Shown in pieces: positions 1 to 8,685 of a DNA stretch of 35,925 bases. The notes under the pieces are model-generated. The model searched no databases and was not told the origin of the DNA. It worked only from the letters and a program-made list of their open reading frames with translations. Position numbers and translations under genes: made by a program. Source of the DNA: Oscillospiraceae bacterium (GTDB taxonomy: Bacteria; Bacillota; Clostridia; Oscillospirales; Oscillospiraceae). The stretch is taken from assembly GCA_022793095.1 (NCBI GenBank), contig JAAWCD010000104.1, forward strand, positions 1 to 35,925. The letters are read 5' to 3'. Within the stretch, counting starts at the first letter, position 1. Every line of letters starts with the position of its first letter.

Positions 1-2
1 AT

Positions 3-3000
3 CTGCGCGGTTCAGGGGATGGTCCCAGACGAGACAGTTCGAGCCTTCGCCAAAACCTTCGGCGGTGTGGCAATACCACCGCGTCCATTTCCAAGGCGGA
101 CGCCACAGTACCGGCATTGACGGCAAATAATCGTGTGTACGATGGCATGCCCCAAGACCTTGTGACCGGCGGAAATGCAAGCACTACGCTTTACTCCGGC
201 TCCAGAGACGGCGTGTATGCTGCGGCAGTGCCTGCCGGAACCAACGCGGGAACTTACACGGTCTGGTACAAGGAAAAGGGAGATGCCAACCACAACGATT
301 CCGAGCCCCAGTCGATTCAGGTGACAATCAGCCGGAAAACGCTGGCGCTGACACCTGCGGATATCACGCTGTCCGGCAACGACTTGCAGACAGATCCCGA
401 CGGAACTTATTACTATAAGTATGATGGAAGCGAAAAAGAACCTTCTGTTATCATCAAAGACGGCTTTGCGGCCATTCCGGCCAGCGAATACACGGTCAGC
501 TACAGCAATAATAAGAACGTAGGCGAGGCCACCGTCACCATCACGAACCGCGAGGGCGGAAACTACATTGTCAGCGGCAGCAAGACCTTTACCATCAAGG
601 CGGGCGACGCGGTCCTGAAAGAAGCTCCCAAGCCGAACGACCTGACTTACAGGGGATTTGAGCAGGAGCTTGTGACGCCCGGCACTGCGGTAAACGGTCA
701 GGTGGTGTATTCCACAACGAGAGACGGCGACTACAGCACGACAATTCCCGGCGGAACCGGCGCGGGCACTTACCCGGTCTGGTATAAGGTGCAGGGCAGC
801 AACGGCGCAAGCGATACCCAGCCGCGTCAGCTGCTGGTGGAAATCAAGCCGAAGCCGGTTACTGCCACCATTACATTGACACTGACAAGCGATCCGCTCC
901 CGTACACTGGCCGCCCGATCAAGCCCGCTGTAACCGTAGTTGTGGAGGGCAAGCAGATCAACGCGGCCGAGTACAGCACCACATACAGCAACAACATCAA
1001 TGTAGGTACGGCGACCGTCAGCGTGCAGAGCGTAGGCGGCAATTATCAGTTTAATGCCTCAACGACCTTTGAGATCGCGAAGGACAAGGCGGAATTCACA
1101 GTAGACCCGGTAGGCAGGACAGACTTAGTCTACATCGGAGCGCCTCAGGAGCTTATCGAAGCGCTTACGGGCATATCTCGGGAGGGGATTGTGGTCTATT
1201 CGCAGAATGCTGTAACGTATTCCGCCGAAATCCCCACCGGGACTAAGGTAGGAACCTACACAATTTTTGCCAAGGTGCTGGGCGATTCCACGCATGAGGA
1301 CAGCGACCCCATCACAATCAGTGCAACCATCGGTATGAACGTTGTGACCAACCCGACTGTCACCCTGTCTCAGAACAGCTTCAGCTATACCGGCAGCGAG
1401 CACAAGCCCACCGTTACAGTAGTTGATGACAAGGGCAATGAGATCCCGGGCAGCGAGTACGATGTGAGCTACAGCGACAACGTACAGGTAGGCGAGGCCA
1501 CCGTTACCATCACGAGCAAAGGGACCAACTACCGCTTTACGGCTGAGGCTCACTTCCAGATTACCAGCGCGGACCAGCCCGGGCTGGCCATTACCGGCAA
1601 GCAGGACACCGTCTACTACGGCGATACGCCCCGCCTTGGCACCACTGGCGGCTCCGGAACGGGCGCTGTGACGTGGAGCAGCAGTGACACGGACATTGCC
1701 GCCATCGACGGAAACGGCGTGGTGACAATCAAGAAGCCGGGCAGCGTCACGATCACGGCCACCAAAGCCGCAAGCGGCAGCTACACAGACGCGACCGATA
1801 CGTGGACCTTCTACGCCAAGCCAAAGCCGGTCAGCGCGGTTGTGACGGCCGCGAATAAGCCCTATGACACCAACACGACCGCCACATTGACCGTTACCAT
1901 CAACAGCAGCGACCTGGTGGGCACAGACACCTTCACCGTGACTGCGATAGGCCATTTCACAGACGCGGGCGTTGGGGAAAACAAGACCGTCTTCATTGAC
2001 GAACTGATAATCCCGGCCGGTGTCAGCGAAAAATACAACATCAGCTGGCCCGCCACCACCACGGCATCCATCACCCCGAAGGCCGCTTCGGTAACGGACC
2101 ATCCGCAGGCGGTTACAGGTCTGACCTACAGCGGCAGTCCCCAGGCCCTGGTGACCCCCGGCACGGCGGAGGGCGGAGAGCTGGTCTACTCCGTGAATGG
2201 CGGCAGCTACAGCTACGACCTTCCCACGGCTGTGGACGCGGGCAGCTACACGGTCCGGTACAAGGTTGAGGCCGGTGATGAGAACTACAAGGACAGCGCT
2301 GTCATGAAGGTGGAGAATGTGACCATTGGCGTGAACACCGATACGCCCACCGTCCTGTGTACGCCGGACACGTTCCGGTATGACGCCACGGAAAAGACCC
2401 CCACTGTTGTTGTCAGGGATTCCCAAAACAACATTATCCCGGAGAGCGAGTACACGGCTGCGTTTACGCCCAACCGGATCGCGGTGGGTGAATACGAAGT
2501 GACGGTCACAGACAATGCGGGCGGCAACTACGAGTTCACCACGCCCGTAACCGGCAAGTTCAAGATCGTGGCGGCCAGCCAGAATCCCCTGTCCATCATC
2601 ACCGACAAGCCGATGGATGTCTGCTATGGCGAGAGCTTCCGTCTGAGCGCCATGGGCGGTTCCGGAGGCGGCGCAATCCATTGGAGCATCGCGGAAAGTA
2701 CCGTGGCGGCCATCGACAAGAACGGCGTCGTGACAGTAACGGGTATCGGCGGTTTTACCGTTGAGGCCTACCAGGAAGCTGCGGACGGCTATGACCAGTC
2801 CAACACGGCCAGCGTGCCCTTTACAGCGCGCCCGAAGCCCGTGACCCCGGTGGTGACGGCGGATGACAAGCCCTATGACGGAAAGACCGACGCGACGCTG
2901 AAAGCGTTCTGGAAGAGCGGCGACCTGGTGGGGAATGATGAAATCACCCTCACTGTGGGCGGCAGGTTTGTAACGGCGGACGCCGGTACAGGCAGGCGGG

Positions 3001-4736
3001 TGGAGATCGGCTCGCATACTGCCGCAGGAGAGAATATCAACAAGTATGCCATCACCTGGCCTGAGAGCACAACAGCCCAGATCTACAAGGTAGACGCGAA
3101 GCTGAGCACCAGACCGGCTGCCCTCGACCTGACGTATACCGGCAGCGCACAGCCCCTTGTCACTGGCGGCAGGACCGTGAATGACATTGGTGTTCTGGAA
3201 TACAGCACGGACGAAAAGGGCGGGTATTCCACTGAGATTCCCACCGGCACCAATGCCGGAAGGTACACCGTCTGGTACAGGGTGGCGGACAGCGTGAATT
3301 ACACCGGCATCCCCGTTGCGTCCATTGAAGTGGAGATCAAGAAGGCGACCCCGAACATTGGTACGTATCCTACGGCATCTGGTACTGAGGGACAGTCGCT
3401 GAGTCAAATGAACTGGAACGGCAGCGCGACAGGCGTGCCGGGCAGCTTTTCCTGGAAGGATGGCAGCATCAAGCCTGGCGTGGGAACCTCTCAGCAATAT
3501 GTAGTCTTCACGCCGGACGACACCGCCAACTATAACACGGTGGAGTTCCAGATCGATGTGACCGTTCAAGCGGCCCCGGCCCCTGACAGTGACAGCACAG
3601 ACGACAGAGACAGCAGCATGAGCAGCACGCCGTCGGGCACAGACACTCCATCCGCAGGCACAGACGGCACTTCGACGCAGACGGCCATCCAGGACGGTAC
3701 GGCAAGCACCGTCGTGAGTGCTGAGGATGGCAATAGCTTGGTGAAGGAGGCGGTCAAGAGCCAGAGTCAAACGATTGTAATCAAGCCGGAGATCACCGGC
3801 GATGTGACCAAAACTCAGGTTTCCATTCCGGCCTCGACGGTGAGCCAGATCCAGAGCGAGACGAACGCGGCGATCACCGTTTCCACCCCTGTCGCCGACG
3901 CGACGATCCCCCATGCGGCGCTGGATACCCTGGTCCGCGCGGGCGGCGACGTCAGCGTAACGGCCGAGCAGGTAGGTGGGTCGGTCGTTCTGACCCTGAC
4001 CGCGGGCGGCGAGACTGTGGAACAGATTCCCGGCGGACTGACGCTCACTGTCCCGGTAGAAGATGCCGGTCCCGGCACCGTAGCGGTATTGGTTCATGAC
4101 GACGGCACCCGCGAGACACTCCAGCGGAGCATGGTGGAAGACGGCAAGATGAGCATTCCGCTGAACGGTTCCGCCACGGTAGAGATTATTGTGGACAATG
4201 GCAAGGCGTTTACCGATGTGCCGCCCACGAACTGGGCAGCCGAGGCCGTGACCTTCGCCAGCGCCCGCGAACTGTTCAGCGGCACCAGCGAAACGACATT
4301 CAGCCCGGACCAGACCATGAGCCGGGGCATGCTGGCGACCGTGCTTTACCGGCTGGAGGGCCAGCCGGATCAGGCGCTGACAAGCATGTACGGCGATGTC
4401 AGTGAGGATGCCTGGTATGCGGACAGCATTGCCTGGGCCGCGGAGAACGGCATTGTAAACGGTTATGGGAACGGTCAATTCGGCCCCAATGACAGCGTTA
4501 CACGGGAGCAATTTGTCGTTATGCTCTGGAGGTACGTAGGAAGCCCTGAGGCAAAGGCCCACGACCTGGCCTTCGCGGACGCGGACCAAGTCAGCGGTTA
4601 CGCCACGGAGGCCCTGTGCTGGGCCGTGGAGAACGGAGTTCTGAACGGTAAGGGCAGCAACCAGCTTGACCCCGGAGGGACCGCGACCCGTGCCGAAGCG
4701 GCGCAAATGCTGAAGAACTTCATGGAAAACACCTGA
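3..4736 (+). CDS. Large SLH-anchored repeat surface protein, 5' end outside window
   Basis: The frame is open to the left edge, so the signal peptide and true start are missing. Residues here are counted from a TTG at 117, which is probably not the start. The protein is a chain of small beta-sandwich modules. Five copies of a TYxGxxQxLVTxG...AGTYTVWYK unit begin near nucleotides 130, 640, 1120, 2110 and 3120. Four YTGSxxKPTVTV units begin near 345, 860, 1345 and 2340. Two BIG2-like units (VTWSSSDTDIAAIDGNGVV type) lie at about 1580 and 2590, and two YDG-like units (NKPYDTNTTATL type) at about 1830 and 2840. A Ser/Thr/Asp-rich linker (about 3580-3690) leads to a further beta domain. Three SLH repeats (about residues 1363-1539) end the protein and should bind secondary cell-wall polymer. 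No catalytic domain is visible, so an adhesive or structural role is inferred. Confidence 0.85.
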   Translation: MRGSGDGPRRDSSSLRQNLRRCGNTTASISKADATVPALTANNRVYDGMPQDLVTGGNASTTLYSGSRDGVYAAAVPAGTNAGTYTVWYKEKGDANHNDSEPQSIQVTISRKTLALTPADITLSGNDLQTDPDGTYYYKYDGSEKEPSVIIKDGFAAIPASEYTVSYSNNKNVGEATVTITNREGGNYIVSGSKTFTIKAGDAVLKEAPKPNDLTYRGFEQELVTPGTAVNGQVVYSTTRDGDYSTTIPGGTGAGTYPVWYKVQGSNGASDTQPRQLLVEIKPKPVTATITLTLTSDPLPYTGRPIKPAVTVVVEGKQINAAEYSTTYSNNINVGTATVSVQSVGGNYQFNASTTFEIAKDKAEFTVDPVGRTDLVYIGAPQELIEALTGISREGIVVYSQNAVTYSAEIPTGTKVGTYTIFAKVLGDSTHEDSDPITISATIGMNVVTNPTVTLSQNSFSYTGSEHKPTVTVVDDKGNEIPGSEYDVSYSDNVQVGEATVTITSKGTNYRFTAEAHFQITSADQPGLAITGKQDTVYYGDTPRLGTTGGSGTGAVTWSSSDTDIAAIDGNGVVTIKKPGSVTITATKAASGSYTDATDTWTFYAKPKPVSAVVTAANKPYDTNTTATLTVTINSSDLVGTDTFTVTAIGHFTDAGVGENKTVFIDELIIPAGVSEKYNISWPATTTASITPKAASVTDHPQAVTGLTYSGSPQALVTPGTAEGGELVYSVNGGSYSYDLPTAVDAGSYTVRYKVEAGDENYKDSAVMKVENVTIGVNTDTPTVLCTPDTFRYDATEKTPTVVVRDSQNNIIPESEYTAAFTPNRIAVGEYEVTVTDNAGGNYEFTTPVTGKFKIVAASQNPLSIITDKPMDVCYGESFRLSAMGGSGGGAIHWSIAESTVAAIDKNGVVTVTGIGGFTVEAYQEAADGYDQSNTASVPFTARPKPVTPVVTADDKPYDGKTDATLKAFWKSGDLVGNDEITLTVGGRFVTADAGTGRRVEIGSHTAAGENINKYAITWPESTTAQIYKVDAKLSTRPAALDLTYTGSAQPLVTGGRTVNDIGVLEYSTDEKGGYSTEIPTGTNAGRYTVWYRVADSVNYTGIPVASIEVEIKKATPNIGTYPTASGTEGQSLSQMNWNGSATGVPGSFSWKDGSIKPGVGTSQQYVVFTPDDTANYNTVEFQIDVTVQAAPAPDSDSTDDRDSSMSSTPSGTDTPSAGTDGTSTQTAIQDGTASTVVSAEDGNSLVKEAVKSQSQTIVIKPEITGDVTKTQVSIPASTVSQIQSETNAAITVSTPVADATIPHAALDTLVRAGGDVSVTAEQVGGSVVLTLTAGGETVEQIPGGLTLTVPVEDAGPGTVAVLVHDDGTRETLQRSMVEDGKMSIPLNGSATVEIIVDNGKAFTDVPPTNWAAEAVTFASARELFSGTSETTFSPDQTMSRGMLATVLYRLEGQPDQALTSMYGDVSEDAWYADSIAWAAENGIVNGYGNGQFGPNDSVTREQFVVMLWRYVGSPEAKAHDLAFADADQVSGYATEALCWAVENGVLNGKGSNQLDPGGTATRAEAAQMLKNFMENT

Positions 4737-4787
4737 TATTGAGAGGTCTTGCATCAGGTTCGCACTCAATCAGGCTTACGTTGCAAA

Positions 4788-4821
4788 AACCGCCCTGTGC
4801 CGAAGCCGGCACAGGGCGGTT
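4788..4821. terminator. Bidirectional intrinsic terminator
   Basis: A perfect stem of 13-14 bp (ACCGCCCTGTGCC with its complement) and a 6-nt loop lie between two convergent genes. T-rich sequence follows on both strands, five T's on the minus side. It should end both the SLH protein and the LysR transcripts. Confidence 0.85.
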
Positions 4822-4835
4822 GATTTGTTTCAGGA

Positions 4836-5744
4836 TTATGTCCACAATTCCTTTGCGGCTTGGACAAAAAGGGCAGCATTGTGACTCAGTTCACGGTCCT
4901 TCCAGTGGTATAGCGACAGCTGAATCCCTCTAACTTGTGGTAGGGGGATAATCCGAATATCCTCATCCTTCTGGAACGCGCGGTAGGCATAGTCCTCCAG
5001 CGTAATCAACGCATGCTTCCCATTTCGGCACAGAGAGGCAGCCAGCATGTCACTGCTGGTTTTTAGCCCCAAGTTTTGAATCCCTTGATATAGCTTTTGA
5101 AGTTCCCAGGTCAACGCCCCGTCAAGTGTCAGCGAGTCCATCCGTGCAAAGGGAACCGGATTCAAATAGGCGGGATTGCTGGTCTCCCGCACAGCAACAG
5201 CGGCCTGTTCCGCCTTTGCCCCAAGCACCTGTGTCAATAGCCCCTGGGAGACAACCACCACAATCCGGTCCAAGAGCAGCGGGATTTCGGCGAAGTTCTC
5301 TCCGGGAGGCTCCAAACCTAGGTACAGCTCAATTTCACCCGGCAATGGCACCTGTCTGGCACAGTTGTTCAAAACCTGAAGATCTAAATCCGCGCCTCCC
5401 TTCTGCCGGACTTGCTCCAGCAGCTCCTCCAAAAATGGCGGGATGCCTCCAAACGACAGGCCCAAGACCAGCCGCTTTTTTCGCGGATCCCGTTGCGCGG
5501 AAATCTCCGTCTGTACTTGCTCCAGCAGAGCGAGAACCTGCTTGGCGGTCTGATACAGCCGGGTTCCGTTGTCAGTCAGGACCAGCGGATTTCCTCGTTC
5601 AAACAGGGGTGTTTGATAATAATTCTCCAGCTTTTTCAGGTGGCTGCTCATGGACTGCTGAGCCATGTAGTTCCGGCGGGCCGCTTCACTGATGCTGCCT
5701 ACCTCCACAATATCGGTGAAGTATTTCAAATTGAGAAAATTCAT
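4836..5744 (-). CDS. LysR-family transcriptional regulator
   Basis: The 302-residue length is normal for the family. The N-terminus is a winged helix-turn-helix (about residues 1-60), with the typical SISEAARRNYMAQQSMSSHLKKLE pattern over residues 17-40. A co-inducer-binding region follows (about 90-295). The start is supported by a GGAAGG Shine-Dalgarno. The gene lies 115 bp downstream of the SLH hydrolase on the same strand, but a terminator hairpin at 5811-5834 separates them and it has its own weak promoter. LysR proteins usually act on a neighbouring or divergent gene. Here no divergent partner exists, so the target is unknown. The hydrolase gene is only a positional guess. Confidence 0.9.
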   Translation of the reverse strand: MNFLNLKYFTDIVEVGSISEAARRNYMAQQSMSSHLKKLENYYQTPLFERGNPLVLTDNGTRLYQTAKQVLALLEQVQTEISAQRDPRKKRLVLGLSFGGIPPFLEELLEQVRQKGGADLDLQVLNNCARQVPLPGEIELYLGLEPPGENFAEIPLLLDRIVVVVSQGLLTQVLGAKAEQAAVAVRETSNPAYLNPVPFARMDSLTLDGALTWELQKLYQGIQNLGLKTSSDMLAASLCRNGKHALITLEDYAYRAFQKDEDIRIIPLPQVRGIQLSLYHWKDRELSHNAALFVQAAKELWT

Positions 5745-5771
5745 AAGTCCTTCCCCGCTCCCTTTTTCTTT

Positions 5772-5800
5772 ATTGTTTCACACTTTGGGCGAATTGTAAA
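5772..5800 (-). promoter_or_regulatory. Probable sigma-A promoter of the LysR gene
   Basis: On the minus strand, TTTACA and AACAAT are separated by 17 bp and lie just upstream of the LysR start. The match to consensus is moderate. Confidence 0.4.
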
Positions 5801-5810
5801 GAAAAAAGCA

Positions 5811-5834
5811 GTCTGCCGCAGAATTGCGGCAGAC
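5811..5834 (-). terminator. Terminator of the SLH hydrolase gene
   Basis: A perfect 10-bp stem (GTCTGCCGCA and complement, 4-nt loop) is followed on the minus strand by CTTTTTTCTTT. It lies about 25 bp past the hydrolase stop codon. Confidence 0.8.
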
Positions 5835-5859
5835 CGCTCCAAACGAGGAAGACTGAAAA

Positions 5860-8022
5860 TCAAAGATACGCGTCTGCGATCATCTGAACCGCCTCGGCCC
5901 GCGTGACGGACTGGCTGTCAGTGGAACCGGCCGCGGGCTGGCCCAGAGAGGCGGCAATCAATTCCGACAGCTCCGCCGAAGTGATGATCTGGTCGGGCTC
6001 GAAGGTGTCCGCTCCGCTAAAGATACCGGCGTCCTGCGCGGCGGCGATGTTGGCGGAAGCCCAATGTCCAGCGTAGCCAGGATAGACGGCGGAAGCGTCT
6101 ACAGGGAGCTTGGCGGCCCGAATCAGCATGGTCACCGCTTCCGCCCAGGTCAGATGCTTGTCCGGCTGGAACGTGCCATCCGCATAGCCGGTTACAATCC
6201 CGGCAGAGACCGCCGCGCTGACTGCCTTGGCATAGAGGGCGGAGGCATCCACATCCGGGAAGGGAAGGGAAACCGGCTCCTCAGCGGTGCCCCGCTCAAT
6301 GACAGAACCGTCCCCGCTCCGGGCGAACCTGCTCATGAAACTCCAGGCAAAGTCAGCGTACACATCCGAGCAGGCGTGGGCCACGCCCTCGGCGGTAACC
6401 AGTTCCAGAATCGGGTTGGTATAGCCATCCACGTAAAAATCATTGACCTGATAGGTGATGCCCTGGGCGGAGCGTGTTGTGACCTGATCTGGCTCGTAGC
6501 CCCAGGGATTGACGGAATAGTTGGGTTCACCCAAGGTCAAGCCATTGAAGGCAGCCAGCATGGGAAGAATATTGCCGTTCATAGCGTTGATGCTGGGATT
6601 TCCCGCCTCGTCAGCGGACACATTGTTGGCATCCACCGTGCCACAGAGCAGGAACGTGGGCAGGTCATAGGCATCCGGATCGGCCTGGAACGGCGTAATA
6701 TCCGTCATGCCCGCCATGGGAGCGACAGCGGCAAAGACTCCGGCATTGGCAAAACCGGTCATCATGGTATTCATGCCGCCCATGGAAAAGCCGGTCAGGT
6801 AGATACGGGACGGATCAATGTTGTACGTCTCCTGAGCGGTCTTCACCACCTGCATGATGGCGTCACAGGCGATTCCCTGGCTCTGAAGGTCATTGACGTA
6901 ATCGGGGGCGATGAGGACAAATCCCTCTTCCGCAGCCTTTTGGGCCCAGCCGCAGGTGGCGGCAGGACAAAGAGGGTCCTCCGTAAAGCCGTGGAGCAGC
7001 ACCACCAGCGGCACCGCCTCGGAGCCGTCATAGGAGGCTGGCACATAATTTTCCTGAATGTAGGTCTTTCCATCCCAGTCGTAGGTGGTTTCGGTCAGGG
7101 TGATGCCCAGCTCCTCGTAGTTGGGCCAAGTCATCAGCACCCACTCGCTGGTGTCAAAGGTGTCGATGACCACATTGGTGGCCATGGGGGCCCGTGTGGT
7201 GCGGCTGAGCAGGCTGGCCCAGGCAGTGGAGATGGTTTCCCTGTCAAAGGAATCGGAGCCCTCGGCCACGATGACCTTCTTTTCGACATAGCTGCTGTTG
7301 ACAAAGACGCCGCCGTCTTCCGTGTCAACTTCGTTGACCTGCTTGTAGTAGTCCACCGCCTTGCCGCTGGCGTTCACCAGGTAGGCGGGCAGAGCCACAC
7401 CGCCGGTCACGTCATCACTCATTTCACCGCCAAAGGTCAGCACAGCGGCAATGCGGTTGGCGTTCCGCGTCAGACAGTTGTTGACAAATGTGGCGCCGGA
7501 GCCTTCCGCGATGACATAAAGCATATTGTTGAAGGTACGGCGCTCATACTCGCCAGCAGGCGGCGTGAAGGAGACAATCCTGCCGCCGGCCAGGTAGACC
7601 TGAGACTCGTAGTACAGATTTACATCCTCTTCCGTGTAATTCTCTCCGTTCAAGGGCTCGGGAACAATGAGAAAGGCGGAGTTGGCCTCCGCGATCTCGA
7701 CCAATCCCAGCTCGGTCAGCCCGGCGAAAGCTTCCTCCTGGGAGGCGTAGGGCGTATCTGGGTAGACCAGAATGACCGGGTTCAGCTGGCCTGACATCAT
7801 GTCAAAGTTGTGGTACTCGCTGGGCGTGTACAGGTAGAAGGCGTAATCGCCCTCTGGAGTCCAGGGGCTCTCCGTGGAGGCGGTCTCCGCCTTGGTCATC
7901 CGGACAAAAGTTCCACTCGAGTTCGGCGCCTCTGCCGCGAGCGCCTGCGTGCCGAGTCCCAACAGCATACAAACAGCCATCGCAAATGAAAGAAGCGGCC
8001 TCAGTGCTTTTTTTCTGTGCAT
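5860..8022 (-). CDS. Secreted SLH-anchored alpha/beta hydrolase (esterase-like)
   Basis: This 720-residue protein has a signal peptide (residues 1-29, ending ALAAEA). Residues about 330-560 form an esterase or PHB-depolymerase-like alpha/beta hydrolase. It has an oxyanion-loop motif VVLLHGF, the nucleophile elbow GFSMGG (Ser413), and likely Asp464 (CGTVDANN) and His549 (GVAHAC). Residues about 45-300 look like a second, degenerate copy of the same fold: LYVIAEGSGATF aligns with IYLTGFSMGGMN and puts Gly174 where the serine should be. SLH-type repeats fill about 586-720; the last one is incomplete or diverged. The start has a clear AAGGAGG site. The substrate is not readable from sequence; a polysaccharide acyl ester is plausible for a wall-anchored esterase. 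A coupled 31-codon ORF lies just upstream. Confidence 0.88.
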   Translation of the reverse strand: MHRKKALRPLLSFAMAVCMLLGLGTQALAAEAPNSSGTFVRMTKAETASTESPWTPEGDYAFYLYTPSEYHNFDMMSGQLNPVILVYPDTPYASQEEAFAGLTELGLVEIAEANSAFLIVPEPLNGENYTEEDVNLYYESQVYLAGGRIVSFTPPAGEYERRTFNNMLYVIAEGSGATFVNNCLTRNANRIAAVLTFGGEMSDDVTGGVALPAYLVNASGKAVDYYKQVNEVDTEDGGVFVNSSYVEKKVIVAEGSDSFDRETISTAWASLLSRTTRAPMATNVVIDTFDTSEWVLMTWPNYEELGITLTETTYDWDGKTYIQENYVPASYDGSEAVPLVVLLHGFTEDPLCPAATCGWAQKAAEEGFVLIAPDYVNDLQSQGIACDAIMQVVKTAQETYNIDPSRIYLTGFSMGGMNTMMTGFANAGVFAAVAPMAGMTDITPFQADPDAYDLPTFLLCGTVDANNVSADEAGNPSINAMNGNILPMLAAFNGLTLGEPNYSVNPWGYEPDQVTTRSAQGITYQVNDFYVDGYTNPILELVTAEGVAHACSDVYADFAWSFMSRFARSGDGSVIERGTAEEPVSLPFPDVDASALYAKAVSAAVSAGIVTGYADGTFQPDKHLTWAEAVTMLIRAAKLPVDASAVYPGYAGHWASANIAAAQDAGIFSGADTFEPDQIITSAELSELIAASLGQPAAGSTDSQSVTRAEAVQMIADAYL

Positions 8023-8023
8023 T

Positions 8024-8119
8024 TTAATTCCTCCTTAACCATGCAACCGTTGGCTTCCTCTTTAGAGCAGCACCCAAAAATAATGAGAAAAGTTCAGCGG
8101 TCCAAAAGAAGCATAACAT
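8024..8119 (-). CDS. Possible 31-residue leader ORF, coupled to the hydrolase
   Basis: An AAGGAGG site 6 nt before an ATG opens a 31-codon frame rich in Phe, Leu and Trp. It ends in TAA one base before the hydrolase ATG, and the hydrolase Shine-Dalgarno lies inside its last codons. The geometry suits translational coupling or a leader peptide. No homology is recognised, and the frame could be fortuitous. Confidence 0.35.
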   Translation of the reverse strand: MLCFFWTAELFSLFLGAALKRKPTVAWLRRN

Positions 8120-8221
8120 CGTTGTCCTCCTTGACGGGCGTCAGCCCGCCTGCGTCGTCCGCCTTGTTTTGCCTCTTTTGTCCTCGCTTCCCTTTTTATC
8201 ATTATTTTCGTGTCCTGCTCT

Positions 8222-8250
8222 AGTTTAGCATAGGCGGCTTTGGCAGGCAA
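8222..8250 (-). promoter_or_regulatory. Possible promoter of the SLH hydrolase
   Basis: On the minus strand, TTGCCT and TAAACT are 17 bp apart, implying a 5' UTR of about 190 nt. This is a moderate match. Confidence 0.35.
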
Positions 8251-8505
8251 ACATCGGTTTTTCTGTTTCGGCCACAGTAGAAAGACTGTGGAGAATTCAA
8301 GAGCCTGACAGATCATTGACAGGAGGACACGGAAGTGCCGCGCCCATTTCTTTTAAAATGGAACAGTTTCCCATGCAAAAGCGCACATCCAGAAATTTTA
8401 ACATCACCATATTTACTCATTATAGTAGCTAATGTCCAGGGTATCAGTTCTGCTTTAGATTTTGTATCGAATGATTTTTCGTTCCGAACATAACAGAGCG
8501 TTTGT
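8251..8505. other. Intergenic stretch without a supported gene
   Basis: This AT-richer stretch lies between the hydrolase promoter and the end of the pseudouridine synthase operon. The open frames here lack a convincing Shine-Dalgarno or recognisable product. No clear terminator hairpin was seen. Confidence 0.5.
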
Positions 8506-8685
8506 CTATCGTTTGGATTGAGCCAGCCGCACAGCCGCAAATGCGAGGGCTGACAGCGCGGCCAACATCAGCACGCCGTCCACGCGTACGGCCCAGTCGG
8601 GGAGCGGGACCAAAAACCGGTTGACCGCCATGACCAGCACGGTCAGAAGCAGGACGGCCCAGCTGGCTATGAAAATACGCTTCAT
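8506..8685 (-). CDS. 59-residue small membrane protein
   Basis: The frame runs from an ATG at 8685 to TAG at 8506. It starts MKRIFIASWAVLLL and has two hydrophobic segments (about residues 4-20 and 34-53) joined by a short loop (LVPLPDWAVRVDG). The start codon overlaps the stop of the RluA-type gene in an ATGA arrangement, with an AGGAG site upstream, so it should be translated by coupling as the last gene of the operon. It ends in a basic tail (AQSKR). No family is recognised. Confidence 0.65.
   Translation of the reverse strand: MKRIFIASWAVLLLTVLVMAVNRFLVPLPDWAVRVDGVLMLAALSALAFAAVRLAQSKR

Noticed and set aside
1-57. Frame 1 at the left edge (reading ...VRAFAKTFGGVAIPP), faintly like the end of a Mor-type regulator
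   Set aside because: Too short and without upstream context; resemblance could be chance.
1125-4769. 1214-codon open frame on the minus strand opposite the SLH protein
   Set aside because: It mirrors a GC-rich gene, is rich in Arg, His and Gly, has no domains, and the plus-strand frame has clear repeat and SLH domains.
6064-7794. 576-codon plus-strand frame opposite the SLH hydrolase
   Set aside because: Shadow frame without a ribosome site or domain.
8313-8540. 75-codon minus-strand frame in the gap before the SLH hydrolase
   Set aside because: It overlaps the 59-residue protein in another frame, lacks a Shine-Dalgarno and resembles no family I know.
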